The notes: generated by a model from the sequence alone, not told the origin. Positions 9,638 through 19,579 are shown, numbered from the stretch's first letter. The stretch is DNA of 64,000 bases from Methanoregula sp. (GCA_028679185.1 JAJRBZ010000058.1:28620-92619), one strand, 5' to 3'. Made by a program: numbers and translations.

Positions 9638-10894
9638 CTACACCTCGATATTTTCCGCTGCTGCGTCCATTTTCTCCTTAAAGTCTTTCAGAAATGCAAC
9701 CACACGATCTGCTGTCTCCTTCTTGCAGTTGCCACACATGATCTCACCCGACACACATTTCCTGCGGATTTCACCAAGTTCTGCATCATCTGTCACCATA
9801 TGGAAAAGGTTGAGCAGGTACAGGGAGCACTTGTCCGGTTCCCCGCCAAGGCGCTTCTGTTCCTCAAGCGTCATTCTCCCGCCGGTAATCCCGCTCATCA
9901 CTTTTTTTCTTACTATTGCTTCAGGCTCATAAAACGATATGATGCTTTCTGGGATACTGCTGGACATCTTGCCACCGGTAAGTCCTGGCATGAAAATATG
10001 ATATGTTGACGAAGGCGTGTAGAAGGCAAAACCCCCATGCGCCCGCTCGACCTCACGCACTTTGGTTGCAACGTCGGCGCACTGAGCCCCTTTTATATCC
10101 ACATGACCTTCGTACTTCTTTGCATGCGGAAACGCTGCTTTTACATCATCAAGCGCCTGTTCCGGTGCGTTCTTCGACCTGACGCTTATGTACCCATGTC
10201 GCTCTTCAACAGTAAACATGCGGAGTTTGTGGGCGACACCCCGTGTGAGCCGTATGTGCGGATCCTGGTCAATACCAACCGGCACAATCGTTGGAGCGGG
10301 TTCGCGATCGATCTGGGGGTATAAGATATCTGCGACCTGCATAATCACGCTGTCAGCATGGGCGAGATCAGTCTCGGGTGAGAACCCATAGATTGCTGTA
10401 AGTTCAGAAAAATTTACCTTTGTTGCCGCTTCAAAGGCAAGGTCTTTCAACCTTTCGTTTTTACTCTGGAAATACGTTTGTCCCACAAAATCCAGTGCAG
10501 AGAGACAAGCAAGGTATTCCCTGCCAAAGTCCCTGCATTTTTCCCATGATATCCCGCGGACCGCATGCGCTTCCCGGTCAGCGATCGTCACATACCCGTT
10601 ACCTCCCTGCTCCACATGCCAGACCACTTCTTTCATCACCATCAGGTGGCCGAGATGCGGGTGGCCACTTGGCATGAATCCAGTGAGGACATGAAAAGGT
10701 GTGCAGTTGCGTATTGCAGATGCGATTTGACGGTAGTCACGATGGCCGACAACAATTCCGCGGCGGATAAAATACGGAACGATCGGGAGTTCCGGAATTA
10801 ACGGGGCGATAGGCTCGATGCCAAAATCAGAAAATAGTTTTTCAACATCAACGGACTGGTTGTTTGACCAAGGATTAATCGGCATTTCCTGCAT
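9638..10894 (-). CDS. trpS: Tryptophanyl-tRNA synthetase
   Basis: The 418-residue class I synthetase has the HIGH-like motif GHPHLGH (77-83) and the KMSKS loop as KMSSS (309-313). It is the archaeal/eukaryal TrpRS type, with an N-terminal extension and a C-terminal Cys-containing tail (CVSGEIMCGNCKKETADRV) typical of archaeal members. An alternative ATG nine bases downstream gives MPINPW. It follows endA by 9 nt and precedes pheS by one base, so all four genes are likely one transcript. Confidence 0.95.
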   Translation of the reverse strand: MQEMPINPWSNNQSVDVEKLFSDFGIEPIAPLIPELPIVPYFIRRGIVVGHRDYRQIASAIRNCTPFHVLTGFMPSGHPHLGHLMVMKEVVWHVEQGGNGYVTIADREAHAVRGISWEKCRDFGREYLACLSALDFVGQTYFQSKNERLKDLAFEAATKVNFSELTAIYGFSPETDLAHADSVIMQVADILYPQIDREPAPTIVPVGIDQDPHIRLTRGVAHKLRMFTVEERHGYISVRSKNAPEQALDDVKAAFPHAKKYEGHVDIKGAQCADVATKVREVERAHGGFAFYTPSSTYHIFMPGLTGGKMSSSIPESIISFYEPEAIVRKKVMSGITGGRMTLEEQKRLGGEPDKCSLYLLNLFHMVTDDAELGEIRRKCVSGEIMCGNCKKETADRVVAFLKDFKEKMDAAAENIEV

Positions 10895-10903
10895 GATGGG
10901 CGC

Positions 10904-11914
10904 TCACAGTTTGATTCGGGAAAATTCGATGAACTGAATTCCGTTAGTATGTACAGCGCCAAACAACATCTTCTTTTTGACACTGTGCGCCATCCGGACC
11001 GAACGGGAAATCACGCTCATAGGGAGGGAGGTCTCTTTTTCGACGGCATGCACCAGCATGTCTGAATGAACATTCTTCCCGCAGTAGACGCGGAAATGGT
11101 GGCCGAACTTATAGCCTGTCCGCGGGGTGAAATTGTACCCCCTGAGTTCTGTATAGACTTTGTCCTTCGCCGCAAGTTCCCCATCGGTCTCGCCGGCAAG
11201 TGCAAAATATTCCTCTTTACAGACGGTTAAATTATCCTTTTTGAGTTCAATATTTCCTTTGCCCATAAGATATAGCAGTTCAACAGGGGCTAGCATAAGA
11301 CGTTCATCATCAAGCCGTTTGCCAAATCCTGATCGTTCAAGATCCGAATCGGGTGCCGCCAGCACCATCGCTGATAATCCTATCATCAATGCTTCATGAA
11401 TCATTCCATAAGGCGTATGATTGCAGGATTCAGCCAGTTTCTGGAGTTTAATCTCATAATAAGTCAGCTCTTCCTCGTCATCGACTACAGCGAGAATATA
11501 CTGCTTTCGCATGTTTTTTGAGACCACAACCTCCTCTATGAGCTTTACAAACCGGATCGGGTCACGTTCTGACAGGACCCGGACAAGGTAGAGCGATTCA
11601 CCAGTACCGGGTTTTTCACCACGTTTAAAAACCCGGAAATCGTGCGGCCCTGCCTGCACTACATACCCCCTTTCACGCAAATCCCGGTAAACCATAAAAC
11701 TGCGAAGAAACCCAGGCCGGTCTGCAAACTCAGAAAACAGTGAGTTGAAGGTGTACCCGGAAACTTCAATCTTCTGACGGTGGAATAGATACATGGCCTC
11801 TTGGTCTGAGAGTTTCACTCCGTCATATTCCAGACGCCCGTAACCACTTTGTTCATACAGTATGCGCCCCTCTTTTCCCACACGCACCACCGTGCCGTCA
11901 AACGTTGCCTTCAC
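10904..11914 (-). CDS. endA: tRNA-splicing endonuclease EndA
   Basis: The 336-residue length fits the two-repeat (alpha2) archaeal EndA, in which an inactive N-terminal copy is fused to a catalytic copy. EndA cuts bulge-helix-bulge motifs to remove tRNA introns. The C-terminal copy shows the conserved YNFTPRTGYKFGHHFRVY and HSDMLVHAV segments, with the catalytic Tyr and His, and a Lys in the final SRSVRMAHSVKKKMLFG region. The N-terminal copy keeps a related LRERGYVVQAG/DFRVF strand-helix pattern but lacks the catalytic histidine context. It is first in the operon with three aminoacyl-tRNA synthetase genes, a sensible tRNA-maturation grouping. Confidence 0.93.
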   Translation of the reverse strand: MKATFDGTVVRVGKEGRILYEQSGYGRLEYDGVKLSDQEAMYLFHRQKIEVSGYTFNSLFSEFADRPGFLRSFMVYRDLRERGYVVQAGPHDFRVFKRGEKPGTGESLYLVRVLSERDPIRFVKLIEEVVVSKNMRKQYILAVVDDEEELTYYEIKLQKLAESCNHTPYGMIHEALMIGLSAMVLAAPDSDLERSGFGKRLDDERLMLAPVELLYLMGKGNIELKKDNLTVCKEEYFALAGETDGELAAKDKVYTELRGYNFTPRTGYKFGHHFRVYCGKNVHSDMLVHAVEKETSLPMSVISRSVRMAHSVKKKMLFGAVHTNGIQFIEFSRIKL

Positions 11915-12144
11915 TACAGGATCTATTGTCTGTTGATGATAATAAGAGCACGGGAAATAGTCGAAAAAGAACAGCGTTTAATTAAAAAAATTTCAGGTTA
12001 TCTTTGCACCCGGATTATTTTTTAATTAGAAAGTGCACGATCCAAATGCAGATATAAAATTTTACTCAAATCAGTGAATTTGGTATTCGTGCTATCCAAG
12101 ATTTACGGCAGGGATAGCCAATCGATGTATGAAGACAAAGTGAA

Positions 12145-12984
12145 TTATCCGGCAAGTTCCCGAACCTTTGCGATATTTCCGGCATCATCACGCCGGTTAT
12201 CAATAGGTGTCTCACAGACAAGCGGGATAGCAGAAATATCAGGATGGTGAAGGAGAAGCCGGAATCCGTTCTCCCCGATAAATCCCATGCCAATATGCTC
12301 ATGCCGGTCCAGGCTGCTCCCCAGGTGCCCCTTTGTATCATTCAGATGGATAATTTTGAGGCTGTTGATGCCAATATGCTCATCGAACTGCAGTAAGGTT
12401 TCCCTGATACCCGATTCAGTGCGGAGCTCATAGCCAGCAGCAAAAGCATGACATGTGTCGAAACAAACACCGATACGATTTTGATTTTCAAGTCCTTCCA
12501 TGATCCCCCTGATATGTTCGAAGCAGCTTCCTACACTGTTTTTCTCGCCAGCGGTGTTTTCAAGAAGCAGCATCACTGAATTATCAGACTCTTTCAGTGC
12601 TTTATTAATCGCCCTGATGACCCTGACCCTGCCTCCGGCAATCCCGTCTCCTAGGTGATGCCCGAGATGGGTAACAAGATAGGCAATGCCAAGATGTTCG
12701 CACCGGTCAAGTTCAGTAGTGAGAGCTGCAATCGATTTATTGTAAATATCCGATTTAGGGGATGCAAGGTTCGGAAGATAAGGCATATGATCAATGGGAA
12801 TGAGATTACTTGACCGGATTTTAGATCTGAACGTATCGCAGGATTCTTTGGAGAGGGGTATAAATCCCCACCCTCTTGGGTTGCGAGAGAACATCTGGAA
12901 GACATCGCACCCGGCTTTTTTTGCCCGGTCAACAGCGAGGTCAAGGGATCCGGCGATTGAGACATGGACTCCGACTTTTACCAT
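12145..12984 (-). CDS. nfo: Endonuclease IV (apurinic/apyrimidinic endonuclease)
   Basis: The 279-residue TIM-barrel protein is a zinc-dependent AP endonuclease for base excision repair. It begins VKVGVHVSIAGSL and carries the metal-site segments LLLENTAG, VCFDTCHAFAAG, IHLNDTKG, DRHEHIGMGFIG and CETP, all classical AP endonuclease 2 signatures. ATG 12984 is preferred over the GTG/ATG five codons upstream because the family starts there and GGAG lies about 9 nt before it. It is monocistronic. Confidence 0.95.
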   Translation of the reverse strand: MVKVGVHVSIAGSLDLAVDRAKKAGCDVFQMFSRNPRGWGFIPLSKESCDTFRSKIRSSNLIPIDHMPYLPNLASPKSDIYNKSIAALTTELDRCEHLGIAYLVTHLGHHLGDGIAGGRVRVIRAINKALKESDNSVMLLLENTAGEKNSVGSCFEHIRGIMEGLENQNRIGVCFDTCHAFAAGYELRTESGIRETLLQFDEHIGINSLKIIHLNDTKGHLGSSLDRHEHIGMGFIGENGFRLLLHHPDISAIPLVCETPIDNRRDDAGNIAKVRELAG

Positions 12985-13226
12985 GATGGATAACTCCACT
13001 GCACTATTATCATCTGATAATCATACAGGTGCGAAAGATATTAGGAGATTGTGTTTGGGGAATAAAATGAATCAATATCATCAGCAGATTACATTCCTCA
13101 TGCATTTAATGTAGAGGTTTACAGGACTCTTGATAATCGACGCGAAGTACAAAAACACTATGAAAAAAATGCCCGGGTATGATTATTGCAACAGACGACC
13201 TGCCCATCAATATCTGATATGAAAAT

Positions 13227-13802
13227 TTACTCCTGGATTTTTTTCATCAGCCATGCCATGTTGGCGCCCAGCGTCTTCATTGTCAAAATTCCCTCATAAT
13301 CACCATTTACATCACCGGGTGCGAGTCCGATGCCAATATTCCAGTAGGAAGAACCCGGAACCACCATCTGGTTTATGAAAAAGAAGTGGTTGATGGTATC
13401 AAATGCATGGATTGCACCGCCTCTTCGCACAGCGATAACCCCGGCACCAACTTTTCGTTTGAACATATCCTGGTTTGCCTTTGCCACAAAGCCTGACCTG
13501 TCAATCAAAGCCTTTATTTCCGGTGAGACATCCGCAAAATATGTTGGTGATGCAAGTATGATCCCGTCAGCTTCCAGCATCTTTTCGATACAGTCATTGG
13601 CGATATCCCCCTTGACCGCGCATCGCTTATCCTGATTCTCAAAACATTTTTCGCAGGCAGTACACCCCCGGATCTTTTTTCCTGCCAATTGCACGAGCTC
13701 AGTTTTTATACCCTCTTTTTTCAGCTCCTTTAATACCGTATTAACAAGAATCGCTGTGTTCCCATCTTTGCGCGCACTACCATTAAATGCAACAACTTTC
13801 AT
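13227..13802 (-). CDS. Iron-sulfur flavoprotein / NADPH-dependent FMN reductase
   Basis: The 191-residue protein has a flavodoxin-like fold with the FMN phosphate loop FNGSARKDGNT near the N-terminus. The compact cysteine motif C47-x2-C50-x2-C53-x7-C61 is that of the iron-sulfur flavoproteins (Isf) of methanogens, which bind one 4Fe-4S cluster and FMN and shuttle electrons, probably in response to oxygen or peroxide. The SPTYFADVSPEIKALIDRSGF segment is a second FMN contact. It is monocistronic. Confidence 0.88.
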   Translation of the reverse strand: MKVVAFNGSARKDGNTAILVNTVLKELKKEGIKTELVQLAGKKIRGCTACEKCFENQDKRCAVKGDIANDCIEKMLEADGIILASPTYFADVSPEIKALIDRSGFVAKANQDMFKRKVGAGVIAVRRGGAIHAFDTINHFFFINQMVVPGSSYWNIGIGLAPGDVNGDYEGILTMKTLGANMAWLMKKIQE

Positions 13803-13928
13803 TTCACACCATTACTAACCCATTCTTTTCGTCATAGATAAAAAAATCGTAGGAAAGCTCAGGGCAGGTGAAAATATACCTCCTCATAGCGCCATCTTAT
13901 GAACCCTCGCACCAAATGGTGGTGCGAT

Positions 13929-15527
13929 ATGAATACTCGTATGCAATTTTCCGATTTTCACCTCTCGCGTGAAATCGGTAAAGCAATAGAAGATATGGGT
14001 TTTGAAGAGCCCACACCTATCCAGGCACTCGCTATCCCCCTCATCCAGGCCGGGCGTGATGTAACTGCCCAGGCGCAGACAGGTACAGGTAAGACAGCCG
14101 CTTTCGGCATTCCTATTATTGAAAAGATTGATGCATCATACCGCACTGTCCAGGCAATCGTTCTCTGCCCAACGCGTGAACTTGCAATCCAGATAGCAGA
14201 AGAGTTCTCTGAACTCCTAATGCATCTCCCGCGTATTAACGTGCTTCCGGTATATGGCGGGCAACCAATCGACCGCCAGCTGCGTGCACTTCATTCTGGA
14301 GTCAATATCGTCATTGGCACGCCGGGCCGGGTTATGGATCATCTCAGACGCCGCACGCTCTCACTCGATGAAGTGTCAACGGTTGTACTCGATGAAGCCG
14401 ACCAGATGCTTGACATGGGATTCCGTGACGACATCGAACTGATCTTAAAAAAGGTACCGCAGAAGCGCCAGACACTTCTCTTCTCAGCAACACTCCCGCA
14501 GCCGATCATCGATATCTCCAAGCGGTTCATGAATAAACCTGAGTTTGTCAAGGTTGAGTATGATGATCTGATCGTTCCGCAGATCGAACAATCATATATT
14601 GAGGTTAAAGAGCGTGAAAAGCTCGATGTACTCTGCCGGCTAATCGATATCGCTGACCCGCACCTTTCGATTATCTTCTGTAATACCAAACGAAGGGCAG
14701 AGGAACTCGCCGGGAAGATCAAGGCGCGGGGGTACCGTGCGGAGGAGCTCCATGGTGATATGAAGCAGTCACAGCGTGACCGGGTGATGGGGGGGTTCCG
14801 GAAAGGTACGATTGAGATCCTGGTTGCAACCGATGTTGCAGCACGGGGTATTGATGTGGAAGATGTTGATATGATCATCAACTTCGATGTCCCTCAGGAT
14901 GTGGAATATTACGTCCACCGTATCGGAAGGACGGGCAGGGCTGGCAAGAGCGGCAGGGCAGTGACTTTTATCGCACCCAAGGATTTTACCAAACTCCGTG
15001 AGATACAGCATTACGCAAAAATCCAGATCCCCCGAATGCCTGTACCAACGCAGACTGATGTGGCAGAAACACGTACCCGCACAATGCTCGAAAAGGTGCG
15101 TGAGATTATTAAGGCGGGAGGAGTGGAGCCTTATATCCGTATCATCGAGAAGGAGACCGAAGGTGACCTTAGTACGGTTGATATTGCTGCCGCGCTGCTC
15201 AAAATGCAGATGGAACCGGTCAGTGAGGAAGATTCCGGTAAGCGCGAAGTAATGGATTTTGCTGACACAGGTGCAGAACCCGGTATGGTCCGGTTCTTTC
15301 TCTCTGTTGGCAGGATTCATCAAGTCGCACCAAAAGATATCGTGGGGGCAATTGCGGGTGAAACAGGGATACCAGGAAAGGCAATCGGGGCGATACGGAT
15401 CCTTGATTCATATTCGTTTGTTGAGATACCCCGCGATCACGCAACAGAAGTCTACACCATTATGAAAGACCGGACAATCCGAAACCAGCCAACCGGTATT
15501 GAGCCTGCTTCAGGAAAGCGGACGTAA
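13929..15527 (+). CDS. DEAD-box RNA helicase with C-terminal RNA-binding domain
   Basis: This 532-residue DEAD-box ATP-dependent RNA helicase carries the Q-motif region (FEEPTPIQALAIP), motif I AQTGTGKTAAFG, DEAD as VVLDEADQMLD, SAT in LLFSATLP and motif VI HRIGRTGRAGKSG. The last 75 residues (about 455-525) look like the DbpA/CsdA RNA-binding domain (FFLSVGRIHQVAPKDIVGAIAGETGI). Such enzymes remodel rRNA or mRNA, often in cold response. The start is uncertain: ATG 13929 has a purine-rich GGTGGTG upstream, whereas ATG 13899 adds ten residues with Trp-Trp-Cys not expected in the family. Confidence 0.93.
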   Translation: MNTRMQFSDFHLSREIGKAIEDMGFEEPTPIQALAIPLIQAGRDVTAQAQTGTGKTAAFGIPIIEKIDASYRTVQAIVLCPTRELAIQIAEEFSELLMHLPRINVLPVYGGQPIDRQLRALHSGVNIVIGTPGRVMDHLRRRTLSLDEVSTVVLDEADQMLDMGFRDDIELILKKVPQKRQTLLFSATLPQPIIDISKRFMNKPEFVKVEYDDLIVPQIEQSYIEVKEREKLDVLCRLIDIADPHLSIIFCNTKRRAEELAGKIKARGYRAEELHGDMKQSQRDRVMGGFRKGTIEILVATDVAARGIDVEDVDMIINFDVPQDVEYYVHRIGRTGRAGKSGRAVTFIAPKDFTKLREIQHYAKIQIPRMPVPTQTDVAETRTRTMLEKVREIIKAGGVEPYIRIIEKETEGDLSTVDIAAALLKMQMEPVSEEDSGKREVMDFADTGAEPGMVRFFLSVGRIHQVAPKDIVGAIAGETGIPGKAIGAIRILDSYSFVEIPRDHATEVYTIMKDRTIRNQPTGIEPASGKRT

Positions 15528-15681
15528 TTCTCCTATCAGGTAATTTTTCATAGTGTGGTTTTTTTAAATAATAATTTAACAGTGGATAAATCAGATCATC
15601 CATATTTTTCCTGTGATCACATATAGAATCCCAGATTATGCCGGCACAATCATCAAATACCCTCCCGGGCAAAACTCCCGT

Positions 15682-16179
15682 ATGAAAAAGATCGTGATTG
15701 TTATATCAGCACTTGTGCTCTGCACGGTGCTTGTTCTGGTTGCCGGGTGCACACAACCCACAACACCAACTGTGACTCCAACACCGACACCTGTTCAGAC
15801 AACCGCTCCCCAGACACCAACATCATCACTGACACCTGTATCTCAGACCCCGGGACCGACCCAGACCCTTCCCGAAAACTGGAATATCGAGGTCCAGGTC
15901 CAGAGCAATGGTTTTGCCCCAGATCCGAAAATTTCAGCAACCGTCCGTGGCGGCAAAGGGCTCAACTTTATTCAGAAGATTGATCTCAGAGTCACAAGGT
16001 CTGATGGTATAGTCGAAGACGGAGTAATTCCCAAACCGCTGAAAGTCGGAGATTTCATAGAGTTGTCCAGCACTACCGCACCAGGGTATGCTGACCGGGC
16101 TGAAGTCTGGGCAACAACACCACAGGGAGAAAAAGTCAAGATTTTCGATGCATATATACCATTCAGGACGTACAACTAA
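15682..16179 (+). CDS. Predicted lipoprotein with Thr/Pro-rich linker
   Basis: The 165-residue protein starts MKKIVIVIS, has a hydrophobic segment and a lipobox VAGC with C23, so it should be lipid-anchored outside the membrane. Residues 25-62 are a Thr/Pro/Gln-rich linker common in Methanomicrobia surface proteins. A single beta-rich domain (about 65-165, WNIEVQVQSNGF to the end) follows and I cannot name it. ATG 15682 is chosen because it starts the signal sequence; the open frame extends 23 codons upstream with no signal character. A T-rich run follows the stop. Confidence 0.75.
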   Translation: MKKIVIVISALVLCTVLVLVAGCTQPTTPTVTPTPTPVQTTAPQTPTSSLTPVSQTPGPTQTLPENWNIEVQVQSNGFAPDPKISATVRGGKGLNFIQKIDLRVTRSDGIVEDGVIPKPLKVGDFIELSSTTAPGYADRAEVWATTPQGEKVKIFDAYIPFRTYN

Positions 16180-16568
16180 CTCTCTTTTTTTATCTACCAG
16201 CCGATAGGATTCTGAAATTTCATTAACCCTAATAATCAGTCAAAATCATCAGGAGGATAACATAAATATAAGGTGCCACCGGCACAGATCGCAAACCCTG
16301 CTGATGTATGCACCATAGTGGAGGTGCCAGCTTTTCTGAAAATTTTTCTTTAAGGATAGAACGGGAAATGGATAACAAATATTTTCTGATCTCGCCCGCT
16401 GCTTCAATTTTCCACCTCTCCAGTTCCGCGCGGTACTTGTCTTCAATTACAACGATGTGAGCTTTACCGTAAAAATGCCTTAATTAACCTGTGACAAGCT
16501 ATATGATAATGGGAAGGAGAAGGTCTTCAAACGATATTAAGGAAGACGGGAACTTGTCTGGTTTGAGC
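16180..16568. other. Intergenic stretch with no supported gene
   Basis: This 389-nt gap lies between two convergent genes. It begins with a T-run near 16185 that may terminate the lipoprotein transcript. A 65-codon minus-strand frame at 16249-16446 has poor protein character and no ribosome-binding site, so I do not call it. No repeat is visible. Confidence 0.5.
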
Positions 16569-17462
16569 TTATTTATCCGGTAATTTTTCTCTGCCAAGAT
16601 ACTGCTTTACTTTTTCCTTTACATTTTGTTCCAAACCGGCAATAGTGCGGATATCCCGTATCGCATCGACATGGTCAATCAGAATCTCCCCTTCAGGTTT
16701 AATACCAAGATTGCTCAAAAATGCTGAAATAACCTTGGTGGTGCAGTTGAAATTTCCCTCACCCTTCCTCCCCGCGACGGAAAAAATCAATCCGTGTTGT
16801 CCTGTCGGCCCACCAGATAATACCCTCTCTGCATGGTACGCCTGACATCTGTCGATTGCCAGCTTAAGCCCCCCAGGAACGGTATTCGTATAGACTGGTG
16901 AGCACACAACAAGAAGTGATGATCCTTTAATAGCACCTATAATGCCTGTCATATCATCATCAAAAACACAGGATCCGGTATTGTAACACTGGTAACATCC
17001 GATGCAGCACCGGATATCCATATCATGAGGGTAAATCACCTGAGCAGTCCTGCCGCGTTCATGCGCTGCATCCACCGCCCAGCTGGCAAGGATGCTGCAG
17101 TTACCATCCGCACGGGGACTTCCCTGGATTACAACAAGGTCTGATTCTGAAGCTGCCGGATGTACAGGTGATTTCTGCTGGTAATTATGCATAAATACCA
17201 AGGGATTATTCCGAATTTCACGCTCCCATTCTTCTGCTTTCTGTAATGCCACTTTTTCTGCAGCAAGAGGAACAAGGGGGGAGTACTCGAATGAATTGGT
17301 TCGGAACACTGCAATCATCCGTTCTCCATCGGTCACCATGAGCGTAAACCGGACCATGCCGGGATACATGGCTGAGAAGTCCTCGCTCTGCAGAGCAAGT
17401 GTGTACCTGGTCCCTCCCGCACTGATATCACTGGTGCGAATAAGATACCGGATGGGTTCCAT
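16569..17462 (-). CDS. Two-domain iron-sulfur flavoprotein (unknown domain + FMN reductase)
   Basis: The protein has 297 residues. Residues about 108-297 form an Isf-like NADPH:FMN reductase domain: FMN loop VIQGSPRADGNC, cysteines C153-x2-C156-x2-C159-x5-C165 (preceded by C152), SPVYTNTVPGGLK and the C-terminal helix. Residues 1-95 form an extra N-terminal domain of strands (TRYTLALQSEDF, RFTLMVTDGERMIAVFRT) then a helix; I do not recognise it. The fusion distinguishes it from the simple paralogue at 13227-13802. ATG 17462 gives MEPIRYL; the 23 codons upstream are hydrophobic and odd, so I rejected the longer frame. Confidence 0.8.
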   Translation of the reverse strand: MEPIRYLIRTSDISAGGTRYTLALQSEDFSAMYPGMVRFTLMVTDGERMIAVFRTNSFEYSPLVPLAAEKVALQKAEEWEREIRNNPLVFMHNYQQKSPVHPAASESDLVVIQGSPRADGNCSILASWAVDAAHERGRTAQVIYPHDMDIRCCIGCYQCYNTGSCVFDDDMTGIIGAIKGSSLLVVCSPVYTNTVPGGLKLAIDRCQAYHAERVLSGGPTGQHGLIFSVAGRKGEGNFNCTTKVISAFLSNLGIKPEGEILIDHVDAIRDIRTIAGLEQNVKEKVKQYLGREKLPDK

Positions 17463-17695
17463 CACGGGTACTCTAATAGCAGAGGAGAAAAATCCTGCGT
17501 TCAGGGAGATATTCTTGAGACATAGCAGCATTCACTGGCATGAGTTGGTTTTCCATGAGTTGGGTATTTCACCTGGCCACCTGCAGCCAGGGTCATGAGA
17601 TTTCAGAGTATAAAAATTACACTCTGATTCGCTGAAATCAATACCTCGCAAAAAACAATAAGGTGCGCCATCACATTTTCTGGTAAATCTGTGGG

Positions 17696-18406
17696 GTGAC
17701 ACCCGTTTCCTTAATCCCTATTCCTTTGCGCATCGCAGCACTGACACAGGAGCGCAACCGCCTTCTTGAGTATCCCATAGAACGCCTTTCGGGTATAATT
17801 AAAGAGATCGGATTCAGGTGCACATCTTGCGCGAAGTGCTGTACCCAGGTATTCAACGGGCATGTGTTTCTGCTTGATCGCGACGTAACCGTGGTAAAAG
17901 CAATTGATCCTGCTGCTCTCGAACCTGCCCCGGCTCCTGAATTCTGCGACCAGAACGGCATTTTCTACGTCTCCGGGTATGCATTACGGACACAGGATGA
18001 TAATGACGGATCCTGCTGGTTTTTGGAGAATGGCAGATGCCGGATTTATAACAGCCGTTTGACCATATGCCGCATCTACCCGTACATGCTTCACCGGGAA
18101 CCTGACGAAAATGGGGATGTCGACTGGCGACAGTTTTCCGGGCTTGATCAGCACGGGGAGTATGGCACCCTGCTCCCTGAAGATGAGAGTCTCGATCTCG
18201 CCCGCGAGACCAAGGAATATGAAAATGCGTTCCTCACTCAGGAAATCAAGTTTCTGGAATTCATGCAGGATTATTTCCCAGGTCACAATCTCCGTCACGT
18301 ACAAAAAATATATGATAATCAGATGAGGCGTTTTACTAGGGGGGATGAGATTATTGTCAGGGTCTATTATAATGGCCTGCTTGAAGAGTGCCGCATTAGG
18401 AAATAA
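17696..18406 (+). CDS. YkgJ-family Cys-rich metal-binding protein
   Basis: The 236-residue protein has the YkgJ/CxxCxxCC signature (UPF0153): C42-x2-C45-x2-C48-C49 in FRCTSCAKCC, and later CWFLENGRCRIYNSRLTICRIYPYM. The family binds zinc or an Fe-S cluster, and its biochemical role is not settled. The tail (about 180-236) is charged and helical. No ATG lies ahead of the motif, so a GTG at 17696 is taken, with weak GTGGG upstream. A second family member is at 41291-41773. Confidence 0.8.
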   Translation: MTPVSLIPIPLRIAALTQERNRLLEYPIERLSGIIKEIGFRCTSCAKCCTQVFNGHVFLLDRDVTVVKAIDPAALEPAPAPEFCDQNGIFYVSGYALRTQDDNDGSCWFLENGRCRIYNSRLTICRIYPYMLHREPDENGDVDWRQFSGLDQHGEYGTLLPEDESLDLARETKEYENAFLTQEIKFLEFMQDYFPGHNLRHVQKIYDNQMRRFTRGDEIIVRVYYNGLLEECRIRK

Positions 18407-18510
18407 AAATCATGGACTTCATCACCTGCACCCATCCGTCTTTTTACGCAGACTGGATCAGCCAGCGACGTAAAAGGCAATTTTTATAACGGATTATGGA
18501 TACCTGCCCG

Positions 18511-19314
18511 TTATGGGACACCGTTCCAGAAACCGGTTAAAACATTCCAGATCTTTTCTTTAAGCAGGATAGCGCGATCATGCGTGTCTTTATCAGGATG
18601 AGCAGAGATCTCCTCCGATTCATACAGCGCACGATTTATTTCAATCTGGATCCAGGGGACGCCCTTATGCCAGAAATGCGCGTTTGAAATAAAACCACCG
18701 GAGAAAGGATCATTGATCGCTACTTCATTATTGAACGAGAACTCCTCTTTAAAAGCATCTGCAAGGATCGTGATCCACTCCCTGGAACATGTTGTAATAC
18801 TGCCTTTTTTTGCCCTCCCCCGGAGGTCACCATTGTTTCCAAGGCAGATTAAAGGTCGTATCTTGCCGGAATCCTTCTGCGCTGCTGATCCTTGAGGGAG
18901 CATTGAATGGCAGTCGAATGCAATCCTGACTGGTCGCCGGTCGATGAGCTCATCAACTCGCTGGTGATAGGGGAAGTAGTAAGTCTTGAGAAGGTCATGG
19001 ATGATATGCATATCAGGTAACCGCCCTGGCCGGTAGACCGCTCTGCCATCGACTGTTGTTACCTTGATAATACCGTCAGCGTCTTTGAGGGGAAGCGGTA
19101 AGGGAGGACGGTTGAGATCGACAACCATCCTAGAAATGTGTGTATCGATATAAGCTGCAACGCGGTCTTTGTATCCGAATATAACACGAGTATAAGGATC
19201 GCAATAATACCTGAGTTCTTCATCTCCAAGCAGCAAAAGCGGGCGGATGCTTTCAGGAACATCTGTACCGCCATGGGGAACTGATATTAAGAAGGGGTAG
19301 TGTTTTTTTACCAT
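18511..19314 (-). CDS. N-formylglutamate amidohydrolase family protein
   Basis: The 267-residue protein belongs to the N-formylglutamate deformylase (HutG/FGase) family of zinc-dependent amidohydrolases. Visible metal or substrate segments are ISVPHGGTDVP near the start, VVDLNRPP, FDCHSM, and ITTCSREW/FSGGFISNAHFWHKGVPWIQIEINRALY. No histidine-utilisation genes are near, so the physiological substrate is uncertain; archaeal members are often annotated only by fold. It is monocistronic. No ribosome-binding site is obvious before ATG 19314. Confidence 0.85.
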   Translation of the reverse strand: MVKKHYPFLISVPHGGTDVPESIRPLLLLGDEELRYYCDPYTRVIFGYKDRVAAYIDTHISRMVVDLNRPPLPLPLKDADGIIKVTTVDGRAVYRPGRLPDMHIIHDLLKTYYFPYHQRVDELIDRRPVRIAFDCHSMLPQGSAAQKDSGKIRPLICLGNNGDLRGRAKKGSITTCSREWITILADAFKEEFSFNNEVAINDPFSGGFISNAHFWHKGVPWIQIEINRALYESEEISAHPDKDTHDRAILLKEKIWNVLTGFWNGVP

Positions 19315-19579
19315 TTTTTAGCAAATGACCATTTGCCGTGAGATTTGTTAATATTTGGGTGCATCCGCTATCCATAAATAAAACAGACCCGGATCAAAAA
19401 AGGATCGGATACCCTGTAAATCGTCTGTGGCGCTATAATTTCTTGTTGCGCGATTATAGTCAAAAAATACATCACATAACCATTAAAAATTGACGAGGAT
19501 GAAAATGCCGGAATTTAGCAGTAAATGAGGACTATCGATACAATTTTTATTATGGTGAAGAATTACTTTCATGATCATA

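Noticed and set aside
16249-16446. 65-codon minus-strand frame in the gap after the lipoprotein
   Set aside because: It has no ribosome-binding site, poor composition and no neighbours pointing to a function.
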